64,000 bases of DNA from Terebella lapidaria (Eukaryota > Annelida > Polychaeta > Terebellida > Terebellidae). Where the stretch lies: NCBI GenBank assembly GCA_949152475.1, contig OX424560.1:19345106-19409105 (forward strand), in the 5' to 3' direction. The first letter of the stretch is position 1, and each line of letters begins with the position of its first letter. This document shows positions 46,689 through 56,640 of this stretch, in pieces. Made by a program: the position numbers and the translations under genes. Below the pieces are notes generated by a model, which searched no databases, was not told the origin of the DNA, and saw nothing but the letters and a program-made list of their open reading frames with translations.

Positions 46689-47424
46689 TGTAAAGTTATT
46701 GACTACCGTCCGCTCTTCGGGATCCTCGAGGATAGTCCTCTCTCATCCGAGTCCTTGTGGACGCGCATCCGCTATTCCAGATCCTTGCGGCAGGGCCGCT
46801 CACCGGAGGTCGCTGCGGACACGGTAACTACTTCAGCAATAACGGTAACCAGGTAACAGCCCACCCGACACTCCCAGGCCTACGGACACCGTTCAGAAAC
46901 TAGTTCATCCCTACGGTGTTAACTGGCGGGGCCTGGCGAGCCGCGGTCTGCCTCGGGGACGGAACCCCGTACAGTCCGACATGCTGGCCAGAGCCTCTGT
47001 CACACGTCCCGGGAAGGGAGAGAACTGGCGATCCACAGGGCGTACGCCCCCGAGTCAGCAACTTGTCTCTCCCAGCCCGGGCCTCCCCATGGAAATCGTC
47101 CCCAGGGCTCTAGGAGCCCTCTACTCCTGACCAGGGAACGCAAAGCTCATGGCGAGCCTTGCGTGCGTCCTGTTCACTCTCTCTCGGACAATCTCCTCGA
47201 TCGAGTCGCTTCCAGTGTATATATAATACACCAGAAACTGTAGGGCGCACGCGAGGTTTAATCGATCCATTGTTATAGTTTACTGGAGCGTAAATTACAA
47301 TACGTCGCCGTGGCAACGCACGCTCGAACGGAGCATGTCAAAACAAGGCCAAGTACGAAAAGGCCACATAAATGGCATTTATGTTTACAATCACCTGCCG
47401 CGTGCTTAGGGCAAAATCGCCACA
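46689..47424 (-). repeat. Candidate 3' LTR of the second Gypsy
   Basis: Read on the minus strand it starts TGTGGCGATTTTGCCC directly after a polypurine-like AGAAGGGGGTAA and ends CTTTACA at the resumed LINE sequence, in TG..CA form. A TATA-like GTATTATATATA lies at about 47219-47230. Without a partner LTR the ends are inferred. A second polypurine-like AGAAGGGGGT at about 49345 leaves an alternative start open. Confidence 0.5.
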
Positions 47425-50058
47425 TTACCCCCTTCTTACAATGTTGGTGTCCAACATGTTCCGCCCGCGCCCAAAACAGCCAAAACCCGACGAAGGCTTC
47501 GCATGGCGGGGTCCGGAAGAAGGCAAGATGGCAACACCCGGAAGTCACGGCGCAAGACACTAGGACTTTAAGAGTCCCTTTTGGAAGAATGGGGAACTAC
47601 CCCCGGACTTACGGAGTAAACTATAACGCGCTTTGCAATTTTGAATAAACCCTCATAAACAAGCTAAAATTTTTACCGAGGTGGTCCAAAACCGTGTGAT
47701 GACATTGGAAGGTCATCCGTTATAAAAGGACGGTGTGTCGAGTCTTTGGAATATCTTTAAGGTTAAACTTTAAATTTAGAAATTTTGTAAAACGACACAC
47801 CGAGTGATCAAAAGTGATAGTACCTCTAAAAATGTTGCCGACCGCCCTGCCGGCCGGCTCCTCAGATCCGCAGAACGGGTCTGAGGCAGGGCGGAGCCGC
47901 GGGAGCGACTCCGGCACGCCCGCATGACATATGTACATCTAGCAGACACACATACACCTGCGGACAGCTGTCGCAGACAGCTATCAAAGCCAACGCGGCA
48001 AGCCGCATCGACTGCCAGTACCTGTATACTGCAACCCGCACAGGCCTGTGTAAAGACACGCAGATGGACGGACGTCTGCACTAACATGCAGCCGCCCGCC
48101 CGCCCGCACATCTCCAGCACGGCCCGCCTGGGGAATTTACAACTGGCAAAATCACCCGCATCTCGAACACCGGACACGCGGATCCCGCGGGATCCAGCGC
48201 GGCATCAGCGGACGAAATGCGAGTGGCACAAAACACATGTGCTACACATCTGGAGATTAATAAAAATCCGAGAACGACATTTTTACATATATATACATGT
48301 AACAAATGACAGCTATACTACACGTGCAGCAATGCACGCGGTGTCGCTGCAAAACTCTGTCCCCGGTCATACTGACACACTGCCGGACCAACATACAAAC
48401 ACCATAAAACTCATGCGGAGGCAGTCATTTCCCTCCGGTGACTCCAAATCAAACCATGTATACGGGTAGAAAATAAATTTCTATCCCGGGGGACCTTGCA
48501 AATATCCTACAGTAGTTAAGATTAGTCATTCGCTTTTGCGTCCGCACTGGCGGTAAATGACGTAAAATTAACCACCCCAGCAAGGTAGAAATTGGGCATA
48601 AAATTGACAGTAACCACTAACTTGTGGCTTGTACGAATATGTCAGACGAAAACAACAATAAATTGCCGTTCTCCAGTCTTTTCAAATATCACAGCAATCC
48701 GTCACTGTCAAAATTAGCGCAATCCCTTACACCCCTCTAGCGAAAGCAGAAATCTCCCGATTTCTTACTCTCTTTTGCACCGGAAAGGAAATTTCACATA
48801 CTTGTCTCACTTTGTATCAGTAAATGAGCAAGAACAGAATTCTCCAGAGACATGCCGCACACTTGTGGCTTATAATCCTCCCAATAAATAATAACTGAGA
48901 TGGAAAATAAACAAAATCACTCCCCATAGCCGCTGGTACGCTTACAAGGCGATCGGACAAGCCCATGACAGGCAGACAGACAATTGGGCGCCCTGTGGGC
49001 GTTCATGACGCGCCCACTAGCAACCCCAACGTACAGCCCGGCCGCGGAGCAAGCCCGGTCCAACCTAGAGCCCAAACAAACGACTACCGGAGCGCGGAGC
49101 CAATAGATTAGACGCGGAGCCGGCATGGTCCATAACCTCAATGGTTAGGGGGCGAACCCTTCATACCGGCGCCCAATCTAGAGGCGCCCAAAGATGGTGA
49201 AAGCAATAGCCGGCGGACGTCCGGAGCTGCCCGCGGACGGAGTCCAGGCCGGACGCCTACCATAGAATGGCGTATTGCCCTTATCCAATGTATATGAAAT
49301 TGGAATTAAAAGCCACCACAAGTGTTGCGCATGTAATATACGACCCCCTTCTTAGAAGGAGGCCGGGGTTCCGGTCATTCCGGCCGGACCGCGTATTGTA
49401 AGGTACGATCCGGACGAGAACGAGCGTCACCCGCTGCCGCGGCTGGTCCGCACACGCGGACTTAACAACCGCTCCATTATCATAATGGATAGTCGGTTTC
49501 CTGCCGTAAGAAACCTTAATTACTATAACCGTAATTATAGTAATGGCTCACGGGGGATAACTACACCGAAGTGCGTCATCTTAAAGCGCCGCGGACGCCG
49601 GACGAGTCACGCGGACGAACCGCGGACGTCAGTCCTAACGTGCAGACACTATCCCCGCGTCCAGAGCCAGTTCCCCAAATCCGTGGGAAGGCGCTTCTCC
49701 CGTAGCGGACGTAAATCCCAACCTCAGTCTGGCCATATAAGAGGTTGTCCCGGGACCAGGGGCGTACGGCCGGATCAGTAAATTCGTCCGGCCAGCGTAA
49801 CCGTTGTGCGGATTACGCCGGACAGCCGTCCACAATGTGCGGACAGGCCATCCGCACGTCCCTGGTGCTGGAAACTACAGGAGGGCGGATGCGGAGCGGC
49901 GGTGTTACGACATGAAAGTCTCCGCGGACCTCAACTCCGAAGATAGCCACAAATTAGCCACCCGCGGAGGTAAGTCGTGCGGACTCTCACGGAACGACCG
50001 AAAACCCGTCCGTAGTATGATAGACGGGTACCGCAGACGCATCCGCATGGGCGGAAGG
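47425..50058 (-). other. Long non-coding 3' region of the second Gypsy
   Basis: No frame here resembles a retroelement protein; the 181-residue plus-strand frame at 47924-48469 is low-complexity and antisense. The region is rich in GCGGAC and CCGGAC words. It holds two small palindromes, CCATTAT/ATAATGG around one base (49474-49488) and ATTACTATA/TATAGTAAT with an 8-base loop (49519-49544), and TATA-like and polypurine-like stretches. Confidence 0.5.
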
Positions 50059-53000
50059 TTATTGCCACCCATACCGGGCTGGCGCACGTGGTTTCCTGCG
50101 TGGCCGCCCGTCATCCGCAGGTACTGGAGGTAGTGGGGGTACCTGCGGATCGCCGTCATCGGGCTGATAGCCACCCAGTCCATCATCTGACGGGTCAGAG
50201 AGGTCCGGGAGGCCCACCATACGGCGCACACGCTCGTCCGGAGTCCGCGGATGCTGACCAGACGGATCCCATACGGGAGCATCATCCGGCTCCGCATCTT
50301 GAACGAGCGGATCCATGACAAGCGGGCCCTCGTACTTCTTCAGATTATCGATATGGACAACCAGAACCCTGTCCGGATCGGAATCCCTCCGGATCCGGTA
50401 GTCCACATCTGTCACCTGTTTCAGTACCGTAAACGGGCCTATCCACGGCTTAGCAAATTTATTGCCTTGCTTAAGCGGCGGATAATAGTAGCGCACCTTG
50501 TCGCCTTCCGCAAAAGCTGGCCTACCCTTAGCATGGGCGTCATAGCCTCGCTTCTGTCGGATGGCAGACTTGTCCAGGCGCGCGCGCGCGAAATCATGGG
50601 CGTTAGCCAGGGCGCGGCGAATCCACTCCACGTACTCCGGACCGCACTGGGGTACTGCGCCGGTCTCTGCCGCAGTTGGATACATAATATCCACGGGCAA
50701 ATTTAGCTCCCGGCCGTACAACATCGCGTGCGGAGTAACTCCGGTCGAAGAGTGGACCGACGACCTGTACGCCATTAAGACATACGGGAGGTGGTCATCC
50801 CAATCATTCGCACGATCGTTCACAAAGGCCGCCAGCATGTTGAGGACCGATCGATTAAAGCGTTCGACCTGGCCATCAGACTGGGGCCTGTAGGGGGTGG
50901 TCCGCACCTTGGTACTGCCTAGCATCTGTGCTAGGTTTCGGAACAGGTTGCTCTCAAATTGCGTGCCCTGATCCGAATGCACCTGTTTAGGTACCCCATG
51001 GTACACCACCCATCTTTTCACCAATAACCGAGCTACCTCGTCCGCAGTCTGGCGGCGCAGTGGGTAGGCGTCGGTATACTTGGTAAAATAGTCGGAAATC
51101 ACCAGGATGTACCGGAAACCGCGCGGGGTGACCCGGTGGGTATCCAGTATATCCAAAGCTATCCGATCAAACGGCGCGCCCGCCTTAACCGTGGTTAAGG
51201 GGTGGCGGCCAGGAGTCGGAACTCCTTTGCGAGCTTGACACCGAGGGCAGGCTGCGCACCACCGTTGCACGTCCAAGCTGCTACCAGGCCAATGAAAGTG
51301 CTGTTGTAGCCTATGGACGGTCCTCCGGATTCCCAAGTGACCGGTCACCCGGAGGTCATGCAACTGGTGGAGTACTTCTTTCCGCAGCTCCGCCGGAAGC
51401 ACCAACTGCCATATTGGAGGCAGTGGAGTCGGTGGCTCATAGCGCCGGTACAAGAGGCCATCCCTCAAGGAGAGTCTTTCCCACTGGGATACTAGAGACA
51501 AAGTCTCCTCCCTGTAGGTCTTCCGCTCATCCTTCGAGGGCTTCTGGCCGGCCTCAAGGGCTGTGATTACCGGTGCCAGAGCTCTGTCAGCTCTTTGCGT
51601 CGCAGCTATCTGCGCCGGAGAGTAGCCACCCAAGTAATTAGGCTCCTCATCCGTCGCGTCCGGCTGCGCCGCAGCGGTCATCACCACAGGGGGCAAGGAC
51701 CGCTCATACTCAGACTCTCCAGAGGACGAGGGTACCCACGAGGAGTACACCGCCGGACTCGAGGAAGACTCGCTGGAGCTGAGCCGCACCTCCGCTTCAT
51801 ATGCGAGACGCCCTCGCCGATATCGGCGGGTCCGCGCGCGGAGATGAGCCCTAGACGCTCCGGCCGCCGTGTTGTTAGAGGGGGCGGCTGCCTGCGGTCT
51901 CCCCGGAACGTCCAATTCCGAGTCTGAGGACGAATCCGCGGCTTGCTGGAATGGCGCCATCCCTGCACAGCCCGGATTCTTGCACTTATGACAACGGGAC
52001 AGGCCGTCCGCGTTGCCGTGCAACTTACCAGCGCGATGCTCTATCTGCATGTCATACTCCTGGAGTTTGACGAGCCACCGCGCCACCAAGCCATCGGCCT
52101 CACTATAGTTGAGGAGCCATCTCAACGAACTGTGATCAGTCCGCAAGCGGAAATGGCGTCCCAACAAGTAATGCCGGAACCGCTTGGTCATCGTAACCAC
52201 CGCGAGCAACTCGCGATGAGTGGTACAGTAGTTCATTTGAGAGCGGCTCAAGGCCACACTCGCATAAGCTACTACCCGCTCTTGCCCGTCCACGATCTGC
52301 GAGAGGACACCGCCGAGTGCAAAGTTACTCGCGTCAGTGTCCAGGATGAACTCGCAGTCCGGACGAGGGTGCCGCAGCACCGGGGCCACTACCAAGGCCT
52401 GCCGGAGTCCCGAGAAGGCGTCAGCCTGCTCGGCGGACCAAACAAAATCGGCGCCCTTTTCCGTGAGGATAGTAAGGGGACGCGCGATCTCCGCGAAGCC
52501 GCGTATAAACCTGCGGTGGTAGCTCGCGAAGCCCAAGAAGGACCTCACGTCCGCCACGTTACATGGCGGAGGCCATTTCTGTACGGCCGCCACCTTTGCG
52601 GGGTCTGGTCTCACTCCGGTGCCCGTTACCATGAAGCCCAAGTACAGGATTTCCTGCGCGAATAGTTCGCACTTACTTGGCTTCAATTTAAGCCCTGCTC
52701 CGCGGATGCGATGGAGCACCATCTGGAGGTTGGTGAGGGTTTCCTCGAACGACCGGCCATACACGACGACATCGTCGATGTAGACCATACATCGCTTCCA
52801 GAGGAACCCTTTTAGTACCATCTCCATGAGGCGCTCGAACGTCGCTGGTGCATTACAGAGCCCGAACGGCATTACCTTGAATTGGTAGAGCCCGTTCTTG
52901 GTAACGAAGGCAGTCTTCGCCCGATCCCTCTCCTCCATCTCCACCTGCCAATACCCGGAGGCCAGATCCAAAGCACAGAAATAGTGCGACCCGGCCAGGG

Positions 53001-54657
53001 CATCGAAGGTATCTTCAATGTGCGGGAGAGGATATGAGTCCTTCCGCGTGGCATCGTTGAGTTTCCGATAGTCCACGCAGAACCTCCACGAGCCGTCCTT
53101 CTTCTTCACCATCATAACCACAGGACTGGCCCAAGGGCTGTCACTGGGTTCGATGATGTCCAAGTCGAGCATCTTTTGCACCTCCTGGTCTATGACCTCT
53201 TGGTGCACTATTGCCGCCCGACGAAGACGCTGCTTGAGAGGACGCTCGTCCACGAGGTCGATGCGGTGTTTGGCGACGTCAGTCTTGCCAACCGCACCAT
53301 CAGGACCCATGAACACATCCGCATACTGCCGCAGCAGTTTGCGGAGCGCTTGGCGCTGCTCTTCATCCAACCGGTCCTTCGGAACCCGAGATTCCAAATG
53401 GTCCGGCAGGGTGAACGGGTCATCTCCGGCGGCCGCCGCCGCGCATGCAGCGCGGCAGACAGGATCGTCGGGGAGGACACGACTCGACGACGCGGGCGTA
53501 GCAGTAGCTGCCACACAGCCGCACCGCAGTACAACGGGAGCATCCGTAGGATTCACCACAAGGATGGGCATCGAGCGGGCGTCGGACTTGACCAGAGCCC
53601 CACCCAACACGAGTCCAGTTCCCTTGGCGAAACTGCTCACCGGTTGCACTATGCACGGACGACCATCGAGGGGCATGCGGGGACGACGCGGCCTCGCCTC
53701 AATGATCATCTCGCTCATCGGCGGCACAACCGTAGTGCGCGCCGCCCGCAATTGAAATGAATGCGCCGGACCCGTTCGGAAGAGGAAATGTGTGTCCTCT
53801 CCCATCCGGAATTCGCCAGCATTGAAATTGGTGGTCACCCGGTGGGTCCGAAGAAAATTCATCCCAATAATCCCGGCCGCTCCGACATCCGCAACGATTG
53901 CCTCTGTTAGGTACACCTTGTCCCCAAGGGTAATAGGCAGATCGATGATGCCATGGATGCGGATGCGGTCATTACCCGCTTCGTAGAGCTTGTAAGGTCC
54001 GGGATCCCGCAACTCTAGGTTGCGGAGCGCGGGCTCCTTCTTAAACGTTCCTGCGGCAACGAGGGTCACCTCCGAGCCAGAGTCCACGAGGAACCGGACC
54101 GGCTCCCATCCGAAGGACAGGGGCAGGTACCAGCAGGGGTCCCTCACCAGTGCGCAGGTAGGGCGATACCGTTCGCACGCGCTGGGCTCATCTACGGAGT
54201 CCTCACCATCCGCCTCAGCCGCGGAGGAGCTAGACTGATCCCCAAGGACTACTTCCGGAGAAGTCATATCAACTTGGGGTTCGTCCTGCTCATCAGCGGG
54301 TGGGGCGGCATCTTTTGCCACGGAACAACTATCCCCGGACGTAGTGTTGGTCGCCACCATGTCCGGATCTAGTTTCCCTGCCGCGGGTTCCGACCTTGCT
54401 GTCCCGGAGGACCAGACCGGAAGGAATTCCTCCGCTGCGGGCCAGGGAGGGCTCCCTGGTATCCGCGCGACCGCAGGCGTTCCAACAACTCCGGACACTT
54501 CAGCCAAAAGTGCCCCCGCTTTCCGCAGAAGTAACAGGGACGGTTCTGGGCCGGTCCGGAGGTGAACGCGCAACACTCTGCGGGTCCCGGAGCTTCGATC
54601 CCGACGCAGTGCGCAATCATCTGCGCGGCGCCGAAATCGTATTCCTCCATGTCGCAC
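50059..54657 (-). CDS. Pol polyprotein of the second Gypsy
   Basis: Fossil element part; the frame looks open for about 1,530 residues, the usual size for Ty3/Gypsy pol plus an N-terminal extension. The protease active site FLVDSGSEVTLVA lies near residue 190, with IIGMNFLRTH after it. RT has FCVDYRKLND, LDLASGYWQVEM and YIDDVVVYG (about residues 510-680). RNase H has DTDASNFALGG and RTDHSSLRWLL (about 750-850). Integrase has an HHCC finger (HLGIRRTVHR, CAACPRC), a core with DILDTHRV, HSDQGTQFES and DGQVERFN (about 1120-1300), and GPF-type WIGPFTVLKQVTDVDYRI near the end. The first residues overlap gag in another frame, so the true N-terminus is uncertain. Confidence 0.85.
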   Translation of the reverse strand: MRHGGIRFRRRADDCALRRDRSSGTRRVLRVHLRTGPEPSLLLLRKAGALLAEVSGVVGTPAVARIPGSPPWPAAEEFLPVWSSGTARSEPAAGKLDPDMVATNTTSGDSCSVAKDAAPPADEQDEPQVDMTSPEVVLGDQSSSSAAEADGEDSVDEPSACERYRPTCALVRDPCWYLPLSFGWEPVRFLVDSGSEVTLVAAGTFKKEPALRNLELRDPGPYKLYEAGNDRIRIHGIIDLPITLGDKVYLTEAIVADVGAAGIIGMNFLRTHRVTTNFNAGEFRMGEDTHFLFRTGPAHSFQLRAARTTVVPPMSEMIIEARPRRPRMPLDGRPCIVQPVSSFAKGTGLVLGGALVKSDARSMPILVVNPTDAPVVLRCGCVAATATPASSSRVLPDDPVCRAACAAAAAGDDPFTLPDHLESRVPKDRLDEEQRQALRKLLRQYADVFMGPDGAVGKTDVAKHRIDLVDERPLKQRLRRAAIVHQEVIDQEVQKMLDLDIIEPSDSPWASPVVMMVKKKDGSWRFCVDYRKLNDATRKDSYPLPHIEDTFDALAGSHYFCALDLASGYWQVEMEERDRAKTAFVTKNGLYQFKVMPFGLCNAPATFERLMEMVLKGFLWKRCMVYIDDVVVYGRSFEETLTNLQMVLHRIRGAGLKLKPSKCELFAQEILYLGFMVTGTGVRPDPAKVAAVQKWPPPCNVADVRSFLGFASYHRRFIRGFAEIARPLTILTEKGADFVWSAEQADAFSGLRQALVVAPVLRHPRPDCEFILDTDASNFALGGVLSQIVDGQERVVAYASVALSRSQMNYCTTHRELLAVVTMTKRFRHYLLGRHFRLRTDHSSLRWLLNYSEADGLVARWLVKLQEYDMQIEHRAGKLHGNADGLSRCHKCKNPGCAGMAPFQQAADSSSDSELDVPGRPQAAAPSNNTAAGASRAHLRARTRRYRRGRLAYEAEVRLSSSESSSSPAVYSSWVPSSSGESEYERSLPPVVMTAAAQPDATDEEPNYLGGYSPAQIAATQRADRALAPVITALEAGQKPSKDERKTYREETLSLVSQWERLSLRDGLLYRRYEPPTPLPPIWQLVLPAELRKEVLHQLHDLRVTGHLGIRRTVHRLQQHFHWPGSSLDVQRWCAACPRCQARKGVPTPGRHPLTTVKAGAPFDRIALDILDTHRVTPRGFRYILVISDYFTKYTDAYPLRRQTADEVARLLVKRWVVYHGVPKQVHSDQGTQFESNLFRNLAQMLGSTKVRTTPYRPQSDGQVERFNRSVLNMLAAFVNDRANDWDDHLPYVLMAYRSSVHSSTGVTPHAMLYGRELNLPVDIMYPTAAETGAVPQCGPEYVEWIRRALANAHDFARARLDKSAIRQKRGYDAHAKGRPAFAEGDKVRYYYPPLKQGNKFAKPWIGPFTVLKQVTDVDYRIRRDSDPDRVLVVHIDNLKKYEGPLVMDPLVQDAEPDDAPVWDPSGQHPRTPDERVRRMVGLPDLSDPSDDGLGGYQPDDGDPQVPPLPPVPADDGRPRRKPRAPARYGWQ

Positions 54658-54840
54658 TCGTCCGAGGACGAGTACGGCGCGGCGACTGGTGCCGCATGTG
54701 CGGGCGTCCCTGTGAAGGGTGCCGACGCACTAACCCACTGCGGGGTAGGTTCCCTGGTGGGTTCCCGGACGACTGGCTCCTGCCACGGGGTTACCTGTGA
54801 TGCTTTGGAAGGAGGGGGGGTCGCCGCCTGTGTAGTAAGT
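54369..54840 (-). pseudogene. End of gag of the second Gypsy
   Basis: Fossil part. About 155 residues ending GPPGQQGRNPRQGN, with one zinc knuckle CYFCGKRGHFWLKC (C-x2-C-x4-H-x4-C) that binds RNA in related gags. It overlaps the start of pol in another frame, as gag and pol often do in this family. The start of gag is not present; the few codons beyond 54840 belong to the LINE. Confidence 0.7.
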
Positions 54841-55269
54841 TGGCGAAAGGCCATTCGGCGTCTGATGGATCTTCCTTATAATACACACTGTGATTTATTG
54901 CCCTATTTGTGTGATGATATTCGTGTGGAAAACCAATTACATATACGGTTCTTGAAATTCATTAAATCAGCTTGTATCAATACAAATTATTTTGTTCAAA
55001 TTTGTAGCAGACTGGCAGTAAATGGCAGCTCTTCTGCTATGAGTAATAGTATAACATTCATTTGTGGTAAATATGGCGTCTTACGTAATAACTTTCTCAA
55101 TGATTTGGAAAATCTGGTAACACGTGTAAAATTGATTCCTGATGACTTCGATAAACAGGCACTTTGTGTTGCAATTAAAGATTTGATTAATGTAAAGTTG
55201 GATAATATATTCATGGACATGTCACACGAGGAATGTGACAATATTATCATGTATTTGTGTACAAACTGA
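54841..55269 (+). pseudogene. LINE ORF2 C-terminus and stop
   Basis: Encodes WRKAIRRLMDLPYNTHCDLL, a stretch with LHIRFLKFIKSACINTN, and ends IIMYLCTN before the TGA at 55269. This is the last part of LINE ORF2 beyond the reverse transcriptase. A plus-strand open frame starting at 54562 runs from antisense Gypsy sequence into this piece and is a junction artefact. The short 3' untranslated part ends at AATAAA (55393). Confidence 0.7.
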
Positions 55270-55398
55270 CATGTTGGTGTGTGTCATTTGTGTGCCTTTG
55301 GTTTTATATGTGTGTTTTTGCTTCGTTGTCACTTGTTATATGTATTATTTATTCAGTTACATGTATATGCACTAGTGTACTTTTTATGTACGAATAAA

Positions 55399-55400
<2 letters not shown>

Positions 55401-55430
<30 letters not shown>
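55401..55430. repeat. (AT)n microsatellite at the LINE 3' end
   Basis: About 14-15 AT dinucleotides directly after AATAAACC. In several LINE groups the 3' tail is a short simple repeat, so this may be the LINE's own tail. Confidence 0.85.
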
Positions 55431-55559
55431 CTCGACAAAATATGGCTCTATAGACTTCAAACTAACAGGGATGAAGCGGTATGACAGTGGCTCGGTCCCT
55501 CCTAAAATCTTTTGGGAATCGGATAAAACGGTTGCCATATCAACGGAAAACGTGAAAAT

Positions 55560-56640
55560 CACATAAATGGCTATAACTCCGGTCCAACTTGATATTAATT
55601 TTTCCAACTGTTTTTGTATTTTTCTTTGGCAAATTCCCTATCGTATGGTGTACGGCCGATGGTCGTACGACTAAAATTCTCCATTATTGCCCGATGTCGA
55701 AGAATTGGGTGCTCGCGATTTCGGTTATTTTTTGCCAGCAACTTTTCAGTGCAAATGTCTGGTCAAATTCGAATAAAAGTGGTTGTCATGACAACGGAAA
55801 AAGTGAAAATCACATAGTTGGCTATAACTCCGGTTTCATCTGATATTAATTTTAAATCTATTTTTGAATTTTGCTTTGGCCAATTCTCGATCGTATGGCT
55901 TAGGGCCGATGGTCGTACGACGAAAACGCTCGATGTCGAAAAATTAGGGGTCAAGATTTTACGATTTTTGAGTGTTCTGAGACTCAAGGCCATATACTGT
56001 GAAGCTAGTTTTCAATCATTTTAACCCATTTTCGTAAGGAGATGTACCTGGATGATAGAAACAATACTGAAAAACAAGAAACAATACTGATATACTGAAA
56101 TTTCACAGCTCAATATTGACCAACATGGTTAAGGTCAGAGAAAATTTGCAATAACTCTGCTTAAAATATTGATCATGATAAAATAATAATTTCCCTTATT
56201 AATTTTGTATTTTCTGTGCTCAATTCCCATCATTTGCTGTATGACCAATGGTCCTATGATCAAAATCCCCCATTATCACCCAAGGTAGAAAGTGTATGGG
56301 TCATCGGCTGAAATCACTGATTCGTAGTATTTCAAGGTGTGGTAATTCCCAAACCACTGAAGATTTTCAGTAGAATGTTGAATTAAAGTATGCAGTATAA
56401 AGTTGTGAGAGCTGGAGAAGTTTGGGTTGGCAGTATCAAGAATTCAGGTCGTGGTCGACAGGTCGAGAATATGTTCAAGATAGAAAAAAAATAATTCTAC
56501 TTTTATTGATGATTATTTCTCCCATAATTTTTGTAATTTTTTATGGCCAAATTCCGACCATTTGATATATGACCAATGATAGTACGACAAAAATCACCGA
56601 TCATCGTCCAGGTAGAAAATGTTAGGGTCATCAACTTCAT
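55560..56640. repeat. Degenerate tandem repeat, four units
   Basis: GGCTATAACTCCGGT starts at 55569 and 55820. The linked word GGCCGATGGTCGTACGAC or its relatives (GACCAATGGTCCTATGAT, GACCAATGATAGTACGAC) occurs near 55660, 55902, 56240 and 56568. Units are about 250 bases for the first pair and about 330 for the more diverged later ones. AATATTAATTTT and TTGGCCAATTC words keep the same order in each. I do not recognise the family. Confidence 0.65.

Larger units (their letters stand above)
46689..54840 (-). mobile_element. Second Ty3/Gypsy element, minus strand, incomplete
   Basis: Fossil, nested in the same LINE 16 bases beyond the end of the first array. Parts on the minus strand: the end of gag with one zinc knuckle, a complete-looking pol, about 2.6 kb of non-coding 3' sequence and one candidate LTR (46689-47424). 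A second LTR and most of gag are not present, so the element is broken (at least one large loss), although pol looks whole. The domain order PR-RT-RH-INT is Ty3/Gypsy. Its protein and word usage differ from the first array, so it is a separate family. Age cannot be read from LTR divergence because only one LTR remains. Confidence 0.8.
20537..55400 (+). mobile_element. 5'-truncated LINE split by LTR-element insertions
   Basis: Three pieces on the plus strand belong to one non-LTR retrotransposon ORF2 C-terminal region. Piece 1 (20537-20822) encodes ILDICSDFASEYQVKFNA through LLKQFRYVQPS. Piece 2 (46673-46688) continues in frame with IKYKL. Piece 3 (54841-55269) encodes WRKAIRRLMDLPYNTHCDLL to the stop at 55269. 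The KYKL and WRKAxRRLxxLPxxTHC words are typical of CR1/Jockey-like LINE C-termini; the exact clade is not settled. About 25-30 codons expected between pieces 2 and 3 are missing. The 3' end has AATAAA at 55393 and an (AT)n run at 55401-55429. Most of ORF2 and all of ORF1 are absent, as in ordinary 5' truncation. Confidence 0.75.

Noticed and set aside
47924-48469. 181-residue plus-strand frame in the second Gypsy
   Set aside because: Low-complexity Thr/Arg/Pro-rich sequence with no domain, antisense to the element and without splice or promoter support.
54562-55269. 235-residue plus-strand frame
   Set aside because: Its first third is antisense of the second Gypsy's gag and only the part from 54841 is LINE coding sequence.
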